Of a DNA stretch of 31,721 nt, positions 23,057-31,012 are shown piece by piece (within the stretch, counting starts at the first letter, position 1; each line of letters opens with the position of its first letter). The notes beneath the pieces are model-generated. The model was not told the origin of the DNA, ran no database searches, and saw nothing but the letters and a program-made list of their open reading frames with translations. Where the stretch lies: positions 1-31,721 of IMG/VR virus record IMGVR_UViG_3300027659_000133. One strand, 5' to 3'. The position numbers and the translations under genes were made by a program. The stretch comes from a virus.

Positions 23057-23947
23057 TTAAAATGTTATAGACCCTGAGGAAGTCCACTTGTAAATCCTGA
23101 AGCCGCCTGTTGTAGATATTGTTGGGGAGCCTGTTGTTGATGTGGCTAAGTTGAATGTGTCAGGGTATCGGATGATTACGATACCGCTACCGCCAGAACC
23201 ACCATTTGCATAAGTGGATCCAAATCCACCGCCTCCACCGCCGCCGCCTGTGTTTGCTGTGCCTGCTGTGCCTGTGGTGTTGTTGTTAGTGCCACTGCCG
23301 CCGCCGCCTACACCACCTGTTCCTGCTGTTTGACCTTGCGAACCACCGCCACCGCCTCCAGCGTAAGTAGTTACTGTTCCGCTAATTGAACTAGCTATTC
23401 CAGCGCCGCCATTACCCGAAGTTGTACCACCAACGCCACTAAGACCAACAGTACCAGCACCGCCTCCACCGCCTGATGGATAACCTGTGCCTGAAATTGA
23501 TCCAAAACCACCAGCATTACCTTGTCCTGATATGCCTGAACCCGGTAGGCCACCTGCTGTGCCTGATGAAGCCACACCGCCACCAGAACCACCAGCCACA
23601 CCTGACCCACCAGCACTAGGAGCACTTGAGTTCGAACCAGCACCGCCGCCGCCAGATGCAGTAAAGTTACCAAATACGCTATTTGAACCCGAAAAAGCGG
23701 CATCCTGTGGAGATACTGAACCGCCACCCCCGGCACCTACGGTTACAGTAATTGCGGAGCCTGTAGCTACACCTGAAAATCCCGCAAGTAAACCACCTGC
23801 ACCGCCGCCTCCACCAGTCTTACCACCACCACCACCCCCTGCCACAACTAAATACTCGACATTCTGTGGAGGAATTCCAGTCCAATTATTATCTTTGATA
23901 GCTTGGCTTGCCTGACTTAACGTCCAAATGCCTGAGTATTGTGGCAT
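23057..23947 (-). CDS. Glycine-rich tail adhesin paralogue, class A N terminus
   Basis: This 296-residue protein begins with the class A start (IWTLSQASQAIKDNNW) and enters the glycine domain at VEYLVVAGGGGGG. It runs through repeated GGGGAG blocks separated by short variable loops, and closes with SGIVIIRYPDTF, TTGSPTIST and YKWTSSGSITF. The pattern matches the glycine-rich phage domain whose blocks can fold as polyglycine-II helices, as in the S16 gp38 tip adhesin. The loops would face the receptor. The stop TAA lies inside the TAAGGA ribosome binding site of the next gene. Confidence 0.78.
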   Translation of the reverse strand: MPQYSGIWTLSQASQAIKDNNWTGIPPQNVEYLVVAGGGGGGKTGGGGGAGGLLAGFSGVATGSAITVTVGAGGGGSVSPQDAAFSGSNSVFGNFTASGGGGAGSNSSAPSAGGSGVAGGSGGGVASSGTAGGLPGSGISGQGNAGGFGSISGTGYPSGGGGGAGTVGLSGVGGTTSGNGGAGIASSISGTVTTYAGGGGGGSQGQTAGTGGVGGGGSGTNNNTTGTAGTANTGGGGGGGGFGSTYANGGSGGSGIVIIRYPDTFNLATSTTGSPTISTTGGFRIYKWTSSGSITF

Positions 23948-23948
23948 A

Positions 23949-24311
23949 TTAAGCTCCTGTAGGTGGTGTTACTTCAACCCATGCTGTTGTTGGTTCATCC
24001 CATGTGTACATCTTGCCGTCTGTAGGCATTGCAACAGGTGCAGACCACAGGCAAGTGTCTTCACTAAGTGTCCATGATGGAAATGGCTTAGGAGGAATGA
24101 ATGCATCTCGTTGTGCATCATAACTATAACCAATACCTGCATAGTTCTTACGTAGTGGAGTACCACCATTAGAGTGTACACCACCATGTGTATTATAGGA
24201 TGTTTGAATCCATTGACCTGGGCTTGTATCCACGAATGTTGTAAAAAATTCTGGTTCAGCAACGATTACTTGTGTTACTTTACCATCTGTTACTTTTGCA
24301 AAATGTGCCAT
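23949..24311 (-). CDS. Conserved tail-associated small protein (MAHFAK family)
   Basis: This 120-residue protein is read from ATG 24311, which has AAGGAA at good distance. The 14-codon longer form overlaps the previous gene. MAHFAKVTDGKVTQVIVAE, WIQTSYNTHGGVH, LRKNYAGIGYSYD and DAFIPPKPFPSWTL are blocks I recall from proteins in many aquatic phages, usually near tail fibre genes. It is a compact soluble protein without known activity. Its place between two adhesin paralogues suggests a structural or assembly role. Confidence 0.75.
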   Translation of the reverse strand: MAHFAKVTDGKVTQVIVAEPEFFTTFVDTSPGQWIQTSYNTHGGVHSNGGTPLRKNYAGIGYSYDAQRDAFIPPKPFPSWTLSEDTCLWSAPVAMPTDGKMYTWDEPTTAWVEVTPPTGA

Positions 24312-24322
24312 ATCTAATTTCC

Positions 24323-25195
24323 TTAAAATGTTACTGAACCACTTGAGGTCCAAATATATATCTGATAACCGTTTGCATAACGGATTTGTGGGTTGCCTGT
24401 TGTTGCGGTTGGTGCTGATAATGATTGTGGGTAACGAATTATTACAATGCCAGAGCCTCCATTACCACCATAAGCAAGAGGATACCCACCTCCGCCTCCG
24501 CCTCCGCCAGTATTTGACAATCCAGAATTACCGCTAGGTCCAACTCCATTAATTATAGTTGCACCATTACCACCACCAGCAGTTCCTAAACCACCAATAC
24601 CAGTAGCAGTAGTACTATCTCCGCCAGAACCACCACCACCGCCTGCATAAAAAACACTCTGACCTGTAATAGTTGAGCAAATGCCTGTTCCACCTCTACC
24701 ACCTGAAAAACTATCTGAAACTGTGCCAGCAGGAAGGCCAACAGATCCTGCTCCGCCTCCACCACCTCCGCCACTGAAAGAGCCACCGCTATAACCGCCC
24801 CCTGCATTGCCTTGGCCAGAAGTTGCAGCACCACCAGTAGTACCTTGACGACCTGCTCCACCTCCAGAGCCTCCTGCACCAGGAGTACCTAATGCACCTA
24901 AACCACCGCCATCAGAGATAATAGAGGAAAAAACAGAATTTGAGCCATTAGCCCCGCCATAACCACTATCAGAAAAACCACCGACTCCGCCAGCACCAAT
25001 AGTAATTGTGTAAGAAGTTCCAGTTGTAACTGCAAATCCTGCAGCAGATCTAAAACCACCTGCTCCACCGCCTCCGGCACCATTTCTAGCAGCTCCACCA
25101 CCCCCACCAGCAATTACAAGATATTCAACTGTAGATGGTGAACCACTTAAAGGATTATATGTGGCAGATAAAATACCACCTAATAAACTACTCAT
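24323..25195 (-). CDS. Glycine-rich tail adhesin paralogue, class B N terminus
   Basis: This 290-residue protein begins with the short class B start (GGILSATYNPLSGSPSTVEYLVIAGGG), like the copy at 26758-27660 and unlike classes A and C. The glycine domain follows the family plan: a SYTITIGAGG strand, NGSNSVFSSI, many GGGG blocks, FYAGGGGG, NTGGGGGGGG and SGIVIIRYPQ. It ends TTGNPQIRYANGYQIYIWTSSGSVTF. The variable loops differ from all siblings. Confidence 0.78.
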   Translation of the reverse strand: MSSLLGGILSATYNPLSGSPSTVEYLVIAGGGGGAARNGAGGGGAGGFRSAAGFAVTTGTSYTITIGAGGVGGFSDSGYGGANGSNSVFSSIISDGGGLGALGTPGAGGSGGGAGRQGTTGGAATSGQGNAGGGYSGGSFSGGGGGGGAGSVGLPAGTVSDSFSGGRGGTGICSTITGQSVFYAGGGGGSGGDSTTATGIGGLGTAGGGNGATIINGVGPSGNSGLSNTGGGGGGGGYPLAYGGNGGSGIVIIRYPQSLSAPTATTGNPQIRYANGYQIYIWTSSGSVTF

Positions 25196-25206
25196 GTTTG
25201 TTTCCT

Positions 25207-26748
25207 TTAAAAAGTGATTGAACCACTAGATGTAAATGTGTATACACGGTTTTTATAACCTAAACCTGTAGCAAATGGTGATGATTGATTCCATGTAGGC
25301 GTACCGACTAATACAGGCGCAAAATTATTAGTTGAAAAATCTAAATAGCCATTTGGTGATATCGCACTAACCAATACTTGTGTTCCAATAATAGGTGTTA
25401 ATGGTGTTGTTGGTGTTGTAAAGTTAGCAGTATAAACAGCTGTTCCTGTAACGTATCTAAAATTAGATATATACCCATCAAAATAAGATGAATTAGCATT
25501 ACCGGGGCGACCTATTGCTATTGGAGCACTTGCGCCAACTGAGCCAGAGATAGCAGTGGTTCCAGCCGACACCCCATTGACATACAAAGTCAGCGTAGTA
25601 GTGGTTCTAACAAGAGCAACGTGATACCAAGTGTTGAGACTTATTGTTGATGCTGAGTTAATTAAATAAGTGACCCCACCATCAATTCGCCCATAAATTT
25701 GATTACTAGCATTTGCGCCAATAGCAAATGACCTAACAGTTAAACCTGAATTATTTGCTCCTGCAAATACCTGAGTGCCAGATGACGTTTTATAAAACCA
25801 TAGCTCAATAGTAAAATCGTTTGAGCCTAAAGTAAAAGCAGAATTAGCAGCAAATTGAACTGCTTGGCTTGATGCGCCTACAAAACTCAAACTACCCGAC
25901 CCACTTGTACTTACAGTTGGTGAACCTGTTGTAGATGCTGGTACTGCAAATGTATCTGGGTATGAAAGAATAACAATACCAGAACCACCAGCACCGCCAA
26001 TACCATCACCAACAGCGCCATTGTACCCAGCTCCACCTCCACCTCCACCTGTGTTAATAAATCCTGCTGTAGCAGTTCCACCGTATTTTCCAAGGCCACC
26101 TCCGCCAATTCCACCCAACCCTTGAGTGTTCGTAGAAGCACCTCCTCCACCACCCGCATAAGATGTAACAGCGCCAGAAATAGCGGACGCAATACCTGCA
26201 CCTCCATTACCACCAACAGCGCCAGTGCCATTTGAAAACCCATTAAATCCAACAGTTCCTGCTCCACCACCACCGCCAGAAGCATCTGAGGTTGTTTGCG
26301 TTAAAGTCCCACCACCGCCATTATTACCTTGATTAAAAGTATTACTTCCACCCCGAGTAGCTGGACCAGAAAGTGAATAATTTCCATTTCCTCCACCAGA
26401 GCCACCAGAATTAACTATACCAAAACGACCCCCACCACCTCCGCCAGTAGAAGATATAGAACCAAAAACAGAATTTTGACCATTTGTTCCTACACCGTTT
26501 GATACCGCAGCGCCACCTGCACCAACAGTTACTGTGTAAGAAGCACCAGTAGTAACAGGCACAATACCTGTTAACAATCCACCAGCACCACCTCCTCCGC
26601 CAAAAGAGTTGCCATTTGCCTGAGAACCACCAGCACCACCACCTGCAACAACAAAGTATTCAACCCATTTAGGTGTTGCATAATTTGACCAACCGCTTTG
26701 TTGAACAGCTTGGTTAACTTGTTTAAGTGTAAATAATCCACTTGCCAT
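25207..26748 (-). CDS. Glycine-rich tail adhesin paralogue with inserted LamG-like domain, class A N terminus
   Basis: This 513-residue protein has a class A start (GLFTLKQVNQAVQQSGW) and an ordinary glycine domain to about residue 283 (SGIVILSYPDTF, TTGSPTVSTSG). It then has about 200 extra residues with a LamG/concanavalin-like pattern: FTLGSNDFTIELWFYK, YHVALVRTTTTLTLYVNGVSAGT, IAIGR, FDGYISNFRYVTGTAVY. The common C-terminal strand (YTFTSSGSITF) resumes after it. The extra domain sits exactly between TTGSPTVST and the last strand, as if inserted as a unit. LamG folds bind glycans, so this copy may add a sugar-binding head. Confidence 0.8.
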   Translation of the reverse strand: MASGLFTLKQVNQAVQQSGWSNYATPKWVEYFVVAGGGAGGSQANGNSFGGGGGAGGLLTGIVPVTTGASYTVTVGAGGAAVSNGVGTNGQNSVFGSISSTGGGGGGRFGIVNSGGSGGGNGNYSLSGPATRGGSNTFNQGNNGGGGTLTQTTSDASGGGGGAGTVGFNGFSNGTGAVGGNGGAGIASAISGAVTSYAGGGGGASTNTQGLGGIGGGGLGKYGGTATAGFINTGGGGGGAGYNGAVGDGIGGAGGSGIVILSYPDTFAVPASTTGSPTVSTSGSGSLSFVGASSQAVQFAANSAFTLGSNDFTIELWFYKTSSGTQVFAGANNSGLTVRSFAIGANASNQIYGRIDGGVTYLINSASTISLNTWYHVALVRTTTTLTLYVNGVSAGTTAISGSVGASAPIAIGRPGNANSSYFDGYISNFRYVTGTAVYTANFTTPTTPLTPIIGTQVLVSAISPNGYLDFSTNNFAPVLVGTPTWNQSSPFATGLGYKNRVYTFTSSGSITF

Positions 26749-26757
26749 ATCTACTCC

Positions 26758-27660
26758 TTAAAATGTTATTGTGCCAGAGGCAATGAATTTGTATACACGC
26801 CAGAAGCCTGATATGTATGTCTCTGGAGAACCTGTTGTTGATGTAGCAGGTGCGTAGTAGGATGGATAGCGTAGGATTACGATGCCAGAGCCGCCAACTC
26901 CACCAAAAGCGGTAGCAGATGGAAAACTGCCACCACCACCACCACCGCCTGTATTAGCAAGTCCATTAGAGCCACTATTTGTGCCAGTTCCACCAAAAGT
27001 AGCACCATTATTTGTGCCACCAGCACCGCCGCCAGCACCGCCGCCAATGTTTGCTCTTCCTGAACTATTAACGGAAGAACCACCACCACCACCTGCCAAT
27101 TGAAGTGGTGAACCAGTAATGCTTGTTGTTATTCCTGCACCGCCTTGTCCTGCAAGTGGAGGAGTACCTGTAGATGCTTGACCAACAGAACCTGCGCCGC
27201 CTCCACCCGCACTAACCCATGTACCTCCTGCTGTTGCATTAGATACTGAATTTCCACCAGCATTCCCTTGACCGGCTGTGCCCGCTGCTCCAGAAGTAGT
27301 CCCAGAGTCTGGCGCTCCCGCCCCTCCACCAGAACCAAAAGTCCCTGTTGGTGCGCTAGCATAATTACCGCCGCCGCCGCCACCATAAGCGGTTATGGAG
27401 CCAAAAACAGAACTTCCACCGGCTCCTCCAGCAGAATTTGAAGTAACCGATCCGCCAGCACCAACAGTTACAGTAATTGCAGAACCAGCAGTAACAGCAT
27501 ATCCAGTAGCAGACAAAACTCCGCCAGCACCTCCACCACCACCAACATAAGAACCACCACCACCACCGCCAGCCACGACAAGGTATTCCACCGTTGATGG
27601 TGCTGTTTTAATTCCATCTACACTTGCAGACAATACATTACCTGTATATCTTAGAGACAT
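26758..27660 (-). CDS. Glycine-rich tail adhesin paralogue, class B N terminus
   Basis: This 300-residue protein has a class B start (YTGNVLSASVDGIKTAPSTVEYLVVAGGG). It has the shared strands AITVTVGAGG, SSVFGSITAYGGGGGG, GQGNAGGN, ITTSITGSP, SGIVILRYPSYY and TTGSPETYISG, ending YKFIASGTITF. Glycine blocks include GGGGGAGGV and GGAGGGAGG. AAAGGAGG upstream of the ATG is one of the best ribosome binding sites in the region, so expression may be higher than that of its siblings. It heads the first B-A pair. Confidence 0.78.
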   Translation of the reverse strand: MSLRYTGNVLSASVDGIKTAPSTVEYLVVAGGGGGGSYVGGGGGAGGVLSATGYAVTAGSAITVTVGAGGSVTSNSAGGAGGSSVFGSITAYGGGGGGNYASAPTGTFGSGGGAGAPDSGTTSGAAGTAGQGNAGGNSVSNATAGGTWVSAGGGGAGSVGQASTGTPPLAGQGGAGITTSITGSPLQLAGGGGGSSVNSSGRANIGGGAGGGAGGTNNGATFGGTGTNSGSNGLANTGGGGGGGSFPSATAFGGVGGSGIVILRYPSYYAPATSTTGSPETYISGFWRVYKFIASGTITF

Positions 27661-27672
27661 ATTGTGCCTCCT

Positions 27673-28050
27673 TTATGGTGATGTAATAGTTTCGTAGCTA
27701 GCAACAAGTTCAATAGCGTTTGTAGTGCCTGAAGTTACTACTACAGACTGTGCTTCACCCACGTAGAATGATGTTGTCTTATCTGTAATAATAAGAGAAG
27801 CATTAGGGGGAATACTAATTTGATATGCAATACGATATGCTGTACCACCACCTGCAGTAGCTGTGTTAACTGATACTGTAATATTAGCAGCAGATGCTGT
27901 TACATTAGACGCAACAATAGAACCTACTTTGTTTACTGAACCAGCTGCTGGAGTAAGGGCTGTCCAAGCAGTAGCTGAAGTAGCCGTAGGTACGAGATAA
28001 GACGTAGCACCATAAATAGCGCTTACGTTAACAATATTTGGATTAGCCAT
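27673..28050 (-). CDS. Small tail/virion-associated protein
   Basis: This 125-residue beta-rich protein (MANPNIVNVSAIYGATSYLV, GSVNKVGSIVASNVT, ANITVSVNTA, YRIAYQISIPPNASLIITDK) is rich in Ala, Thr, Ser and Val with no charged helix. Proteins of this type next to tail fibres in aquatic phages are, from memory, usually annotated as virion or decoration proteins. The sequence itself shows only a beta-sandwich-like pattern. TTTTAAGGAG of the junction contains the stop of the upstream gene. Confidence 0.62.
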   Translation of the reverse strand: MANPNIVNVSAIYGATSYLVPTATSATAWTALTPAAGSVNKVGSIVASNVTASAANITVSVNTATAGGGTAYRIAYQISIPPNASLIITDKTTSFYVGEAQSVVVTSGTTNAIELVASYETITSP

Positions 28051-28059
28051 GCTTACTCC

Positions 28060-28329
28060 TTAAAATCCGAAAATGAGAGACATGGCGATTGCCTTGCCAG
28101 TTGATGCGTATGCAGGTGTTACCCAAGTAGGAACACTTGTACCGTTTGATTGTAATAGTTGTCCAGATGTACCTGCAGAGGTAAATCCAGTTGTACTAGC
28201 AGCACTCTGCCAAGGAATAGTTCCTGCAGTTCCGCCTGTTAAGCTAGCGATAGAACCCAAGAGAGAGTCACCGTTTTGTAACTCTTGAATCTGGGTTCCA
28301 TTAATTGTTAGAGAATATTTGGTTGCCAT
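28060..28329 (-). CDS. Small tail fibre-like protein
   Basis: This 89-residue protein has MATKYSLTINGTQIQEL at the start, a GQLLQSNGTSVPTW linker like the fibre repeats in neighbouring genes, and the C terminus GKAIAMSLIFGF, which I recall from small fibre proteins of marine phages. It probably forms a trimeric tip or connector. Function inferred from motif and context only. Confidence 0.6.
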   Translation of the reverse strand: MATKYSLTINGTQIQELQNGDSLLGSIASLTGGTAGTIPWQSAASTTGFTSAGTSGQLLQSNGTSVPTWVTPAYASTGKAIAMSLIFGF

Positions 28330-28338
28330 TTAAAATCC

Positions 28339-28869
28339 TTATGAGGTAATAGATACATTTACTGTACCGCCAGCGTTTGTTGTTACTGGTAGATAGCCCT
28401 GTGCAACAGATACCGATGCTGTTGAACCATTGTTTAATGTTACAGGCATATTATTCAATACAGTAAGTGTAGCCCAAGATGCTGTTGATCCATCTGTCTT
28501 TAAATACTTGTTAGCATTGCTTGCTTGAGATGGGAGAGCATCTACAGTTTCCCATGAATTTGTAGTACCATTTGTTTTGAGAAATTTACCTGCATTTCCA
28601 GATGGGTTTGGAACTCCATCATACAGGTTAACAGTATAAGTTGTGAATCGTAATTCATCATTCAGTACTGCGGCTGAGTTGAGAACAACAGACAAACCAT
28701 CTGATGCAGTATAGTCTGTTGCTAATAGTGTGATACCATTTAGTGTAACATCGATGTAACCTACAGCATAGCCTCCATTAGGATAGAATGTAGTCTGTCC
28801 AGATGTAGCGATTACTTCGGTCACAGTTCTAGCTGTTCTACCAAATGGTGGAATACCTAAGTATGACAT
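28339..28869 (-). CDS. Tail fibre-like protein with GKFLKTNGT linkers
   Basis: This 176-residue protein has an N-terminal beta domain (TYFYPNGGY-like TTFYPNGGYAVGYIDVTLNG) followed by two copies of the GKFLKTNGTTNSW / NKYLKTDGSTASW linker and a beta-rich end. These linkers recur in the 20933-23047 product and in many phage fibres. It lacks the glycine domain. It may be a fibre shaft or a carrier to which adhesins attach. Confidence 0.68.
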   Translation of the reverse strand: MSYLGIPPFGRTARTVTEVIATSGQTTFYPNGGYAVGYIDVTLNGITLLATDYTASDGLSVVLNSAAVLNDELRFTTYTVNLYDGVPNPSGNAGKFLKTNGTTNSWETVDALPSQASNANKYLKTDGSTASWATLTVLNNMPVTLNNGSTASVSVAQGYLPVTTNAGGTVNVSITS

Positions 28870-28888
28870 GTTTTATTTTCCTTTTTTG

Positions 28889-29896
28889 TTAGGCTATGTA
28901 TGTACCTGATGAAGTGAATGTGTGGATAGTGTAGCCATTATTAGAAGAAACTACACCACCTGTTCCTTTTTGAGTACCAAGGTATCTAATAATTACAACG
29001 CCAGAACCACCAGCACCTCCTAGACTAGCAGGATTTCTTTCAGAACCACCACCACCACCACCTGTGTTAGTTGATCCTGCAACTCCTTGTCCTTGGGAGC
29101 CGTTTCCCCCACCTCCTGATCCACCAACACCAAATTGTGTTGATGTTGCATAAGCAGAGCCTCCACCACCACCAGCTCGGAAAGTAGCAGTACCATTAAT
29201 AGAGGATTGAACACCTACACCACCATCACCACCTTTAGAGGTTGTACCAACTTGCCCAATAGCTCCAGCACCACCGCCACCACCAGCACCGTAAACTCCT
29301 GAATTTCCACTACTAGCAAGACCACCAGCAAAACCTTGTCCAGCAGTACCTGTGCCAGCAGTGCCAATACTAGCAGAATAAGTTCCACCACCACCACCTG
29401 AACCACCATTTTTTGCATTTTCAGCAGGTGGGTTATTTCCTCCTGAACCAGCGCCTCCACCCCCAACTGAAGTTATAGCATTAAATGAAGAATCATTTCC
29501 AGAAAAACCTGTGCTATCAGTAGAAAAAGAAGGACCGCCTGCTCCACCAGCTCCAACAATTACTGTATAAGAAGATTGGCTAGTAATTAATATAGTAGAT
29601 TCAGCAGAAGCTCCCCCACCAGAAGGCGCACCAACAACGGAAGATCTATAACCTCCAGCTCCTCCACCTCCACCATGATAATCTCCACCACCACCTCCAC
29701 CACCTGCAACTATTAAGTATTCAATAGAATAAGAAGTTGGAACTGAAAAACTTAACCAACCAGTACTACCGTACCATTCAGGATTTCCAGTAGTTGTATT
29801 ATAACCCATTTGACCAACACTAGGATTCAATGGGCGTTCAGCCGTGGTCCAAGATGCGGGTGTTGTACCCTTTGTACCATCTAAAATAATTGCCAT
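28889..29896 (-). CDS. Glycine-rich tail adhesin paralogue, class C N terminus
   Basis: This 335-residue protein has a class C start with TTAERPLNPSVGQMGYNTTTGNPEW, the GTTAQRP-type phage tail motif, then IEYLIVAGGGGGGG. The glycine domain carries the usual strands (SYTVIVGAGGAGG, SFNAITSVGGGG, GQGFAGG, FRAGGGGG, SGVVIIRYLGTQ), and the ending YTIHTFTSSGTYIA differs from the class A/B ending. The N-terminal module probably docks on the fibre, the rest forms the tip. Confidence 0.78.
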   Translation of the reverse strand: MAIILDGTKGTTPASWTTAERPLNPSVGQMGYNTTTGNPEWYGSTGWLSFSVPTSYSIEYLIVAGGGGGGGDYHGGGGGAGGYRSSVVGAPSGGGASAESTILITSQSSYTVIVGAGGAGGPSFSTDSTGFSGNDSSFNAITSVGGGGAGSGGNNPPAENAKNGGSGGGGGTYSASIGTAGTGTAGQGFAGGLASSGNSGVYGAGGGGGAGAIGQVGTTSKGGDGGVGVQSSINGTATFRAGGGGGSAYATSTQFGVGGSGGGGNGSQGQGVAGSTNTGGGGGGSERNPASLGGAGGSGVVIIRYLGTQKGTGGVVSSNNGYTIHTFTSSGTYIA

Positions 29897-29905
29897 GTTG
29901 TTTCC

Positions 29906-31003
29906 TTATGCTGTAAATGTACCTGAAGATGTGAATGTATGTGTAGTATATGCACCACTTACTAGAACAGTACCGCCAGTAGCTCGTTGGGCACCAAGGT
30001 ATCTGATTATCACAATTCCAGAACCCCCATTTCCACCAACACCACCAACACCACTACTTCCATTAGCACCGCCTGCACCGCCACCGCCACCTGTGTAAGC
30101 TGTCCCAGATGTTCCATTATTAACGCCAGAGCCGCCAGCTCCGCCACCACCTAAACCGCCTGTTGCAGGGGTTGGTGCACCATACTGGTTACACCCAGCT
30201 CCGCCTCCTCCTGCATAATACACAGAAGTTCCTGATAATGACGAAGTAAGGCCTATACCTCCCGATCCATTTGTTGCTCCAGAAGCGTCTCCGCCTGCTG
30301 CACCAGCTCCACCGCCACCACCGCCTGCATACGGACTAGTTGTACCACCACCACCACGGTTACCTTGACCACTAGTTCCAGCACCTCCAGCACCTGGAAG
30401 AGGAGATCCACCACCAGCACCGCCACCACCAGAACCACCAGAACTACCTGCATTACCATCTTGTGCTCGTCCTGCACCACCTGCAATTGCTGTAGCAAAA
30501 GTTGAGAATTGCGAATTATTTCCATTTACACCATTTCGGTTATTAGATGCACCGCTGTTAACTCCACCATTTCCACCAGCTCCAACAATTACAGAATAAG
30601 AAATTCCCGCAGATAAATTGCTTGTTGTGCCAGTAAGAAATCCTCCAGCACCGCCTCCACCAGAAGAACCGTCACCACTCTGTCCTCCTGCTCCACCGCC
30701 ACCGCCAGCAACCACAAGATAGTCGACTGGGTATGCTAGTTGATCAGAAAAGTTTGTCCACCCAATACCATCAAACCATTCAGGATTATTAGTAGTAGTA
30801 TTAAATCTAGCTGTTCCAGTAGAAGGATTAGAAGGTCTTTGTGCAGTAGTTCCCCGAGGAAAAGAAATACCTCCGGTATTGTTAGCTAAAGTAACTAAGC
30901 CAGTACTAGCCTGTAACTCAAGTATTCCCGTACTATCTGCTGTGCTTTTAAGTCCTGCAGAACCGGACACAACACCGTTATCGGCATTAATTATTGTTGT
31001 CAT
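29906..31003 (-). CDS. Glycine-rich tail adhesin paralogue, class C N terminus with extra leader
   Basis: This 365-residue protein begins MTTIINADNGVVSGSAGLKS, a common phage fibre leader, then RGTTAQRPSNPSTGTARFNTTT (about 50-72), then VDYLVVAGGGGGAGG. The glycine domain follows the class C plan and ends SGIVIIRYLGAQRATGG, YTTHTFTSSGTFTA. Of the complete copies with the family signature, it has the longest N-terminal segment. The start has AAGGAC upstream, overlapping the stop of the next-upstream gene. Confidence 0.8.
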   Translation of the reverse strand: MTTIINADNGVVSGSAGLKSTADSTGILELQASTGLVTLANNTGGISFPRGTTAQRPSNPSTGTARFNTTTNNPEWFDGIGWTNFSDQLAYPVDYLVVAGGGGGAGGQSGDGSSGGGGAGGFLTGTTSNLSAGISYSVIVGAGGNGGVNSGASNNRNGVNGNNSQFSTFATAIAGGAGRAQDGNAGSSGGSGGGGAGGGSPLPGAGGAGTSGQGNRGGGGTTSPYAGGGGGGAGAAGGDASGATNGSGGIGLTSSLSGTSVYYAGGGGAGCNQYGAPTPATGGLGGGGAGGSGVNNGTSGTAYTGGGGGAGGANGSSGVGGVGGNGGSGIVIIRYLGAQRATGGTVLVSGAYTTHTFTSSGTFTA

Positions 31004-31012
31004 GTTATGTCC

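Noticed and set aside
23487-23915. Plus-strand frame of 142 codons rich in proline
   Set aside because: It is the antisense of a GGX-rich gene, where GGT/GGA repeats read as proline and alanine codons on the other strand. No ribosome binding site or family motif supports it. The same holds for plus-strand frames near 26882-27103 and 29844-30098.
26758-27660. PE-PGRS-type or silk-like protein as an alternative for glycine-rich genes
   Set aside because: The framework strands VEYLVVAGGG and SGIVIIRYP, the GTTAQRP-type motif in class C copies and the neighbouring fibre genes place these in the phage glycine-rich tail family.
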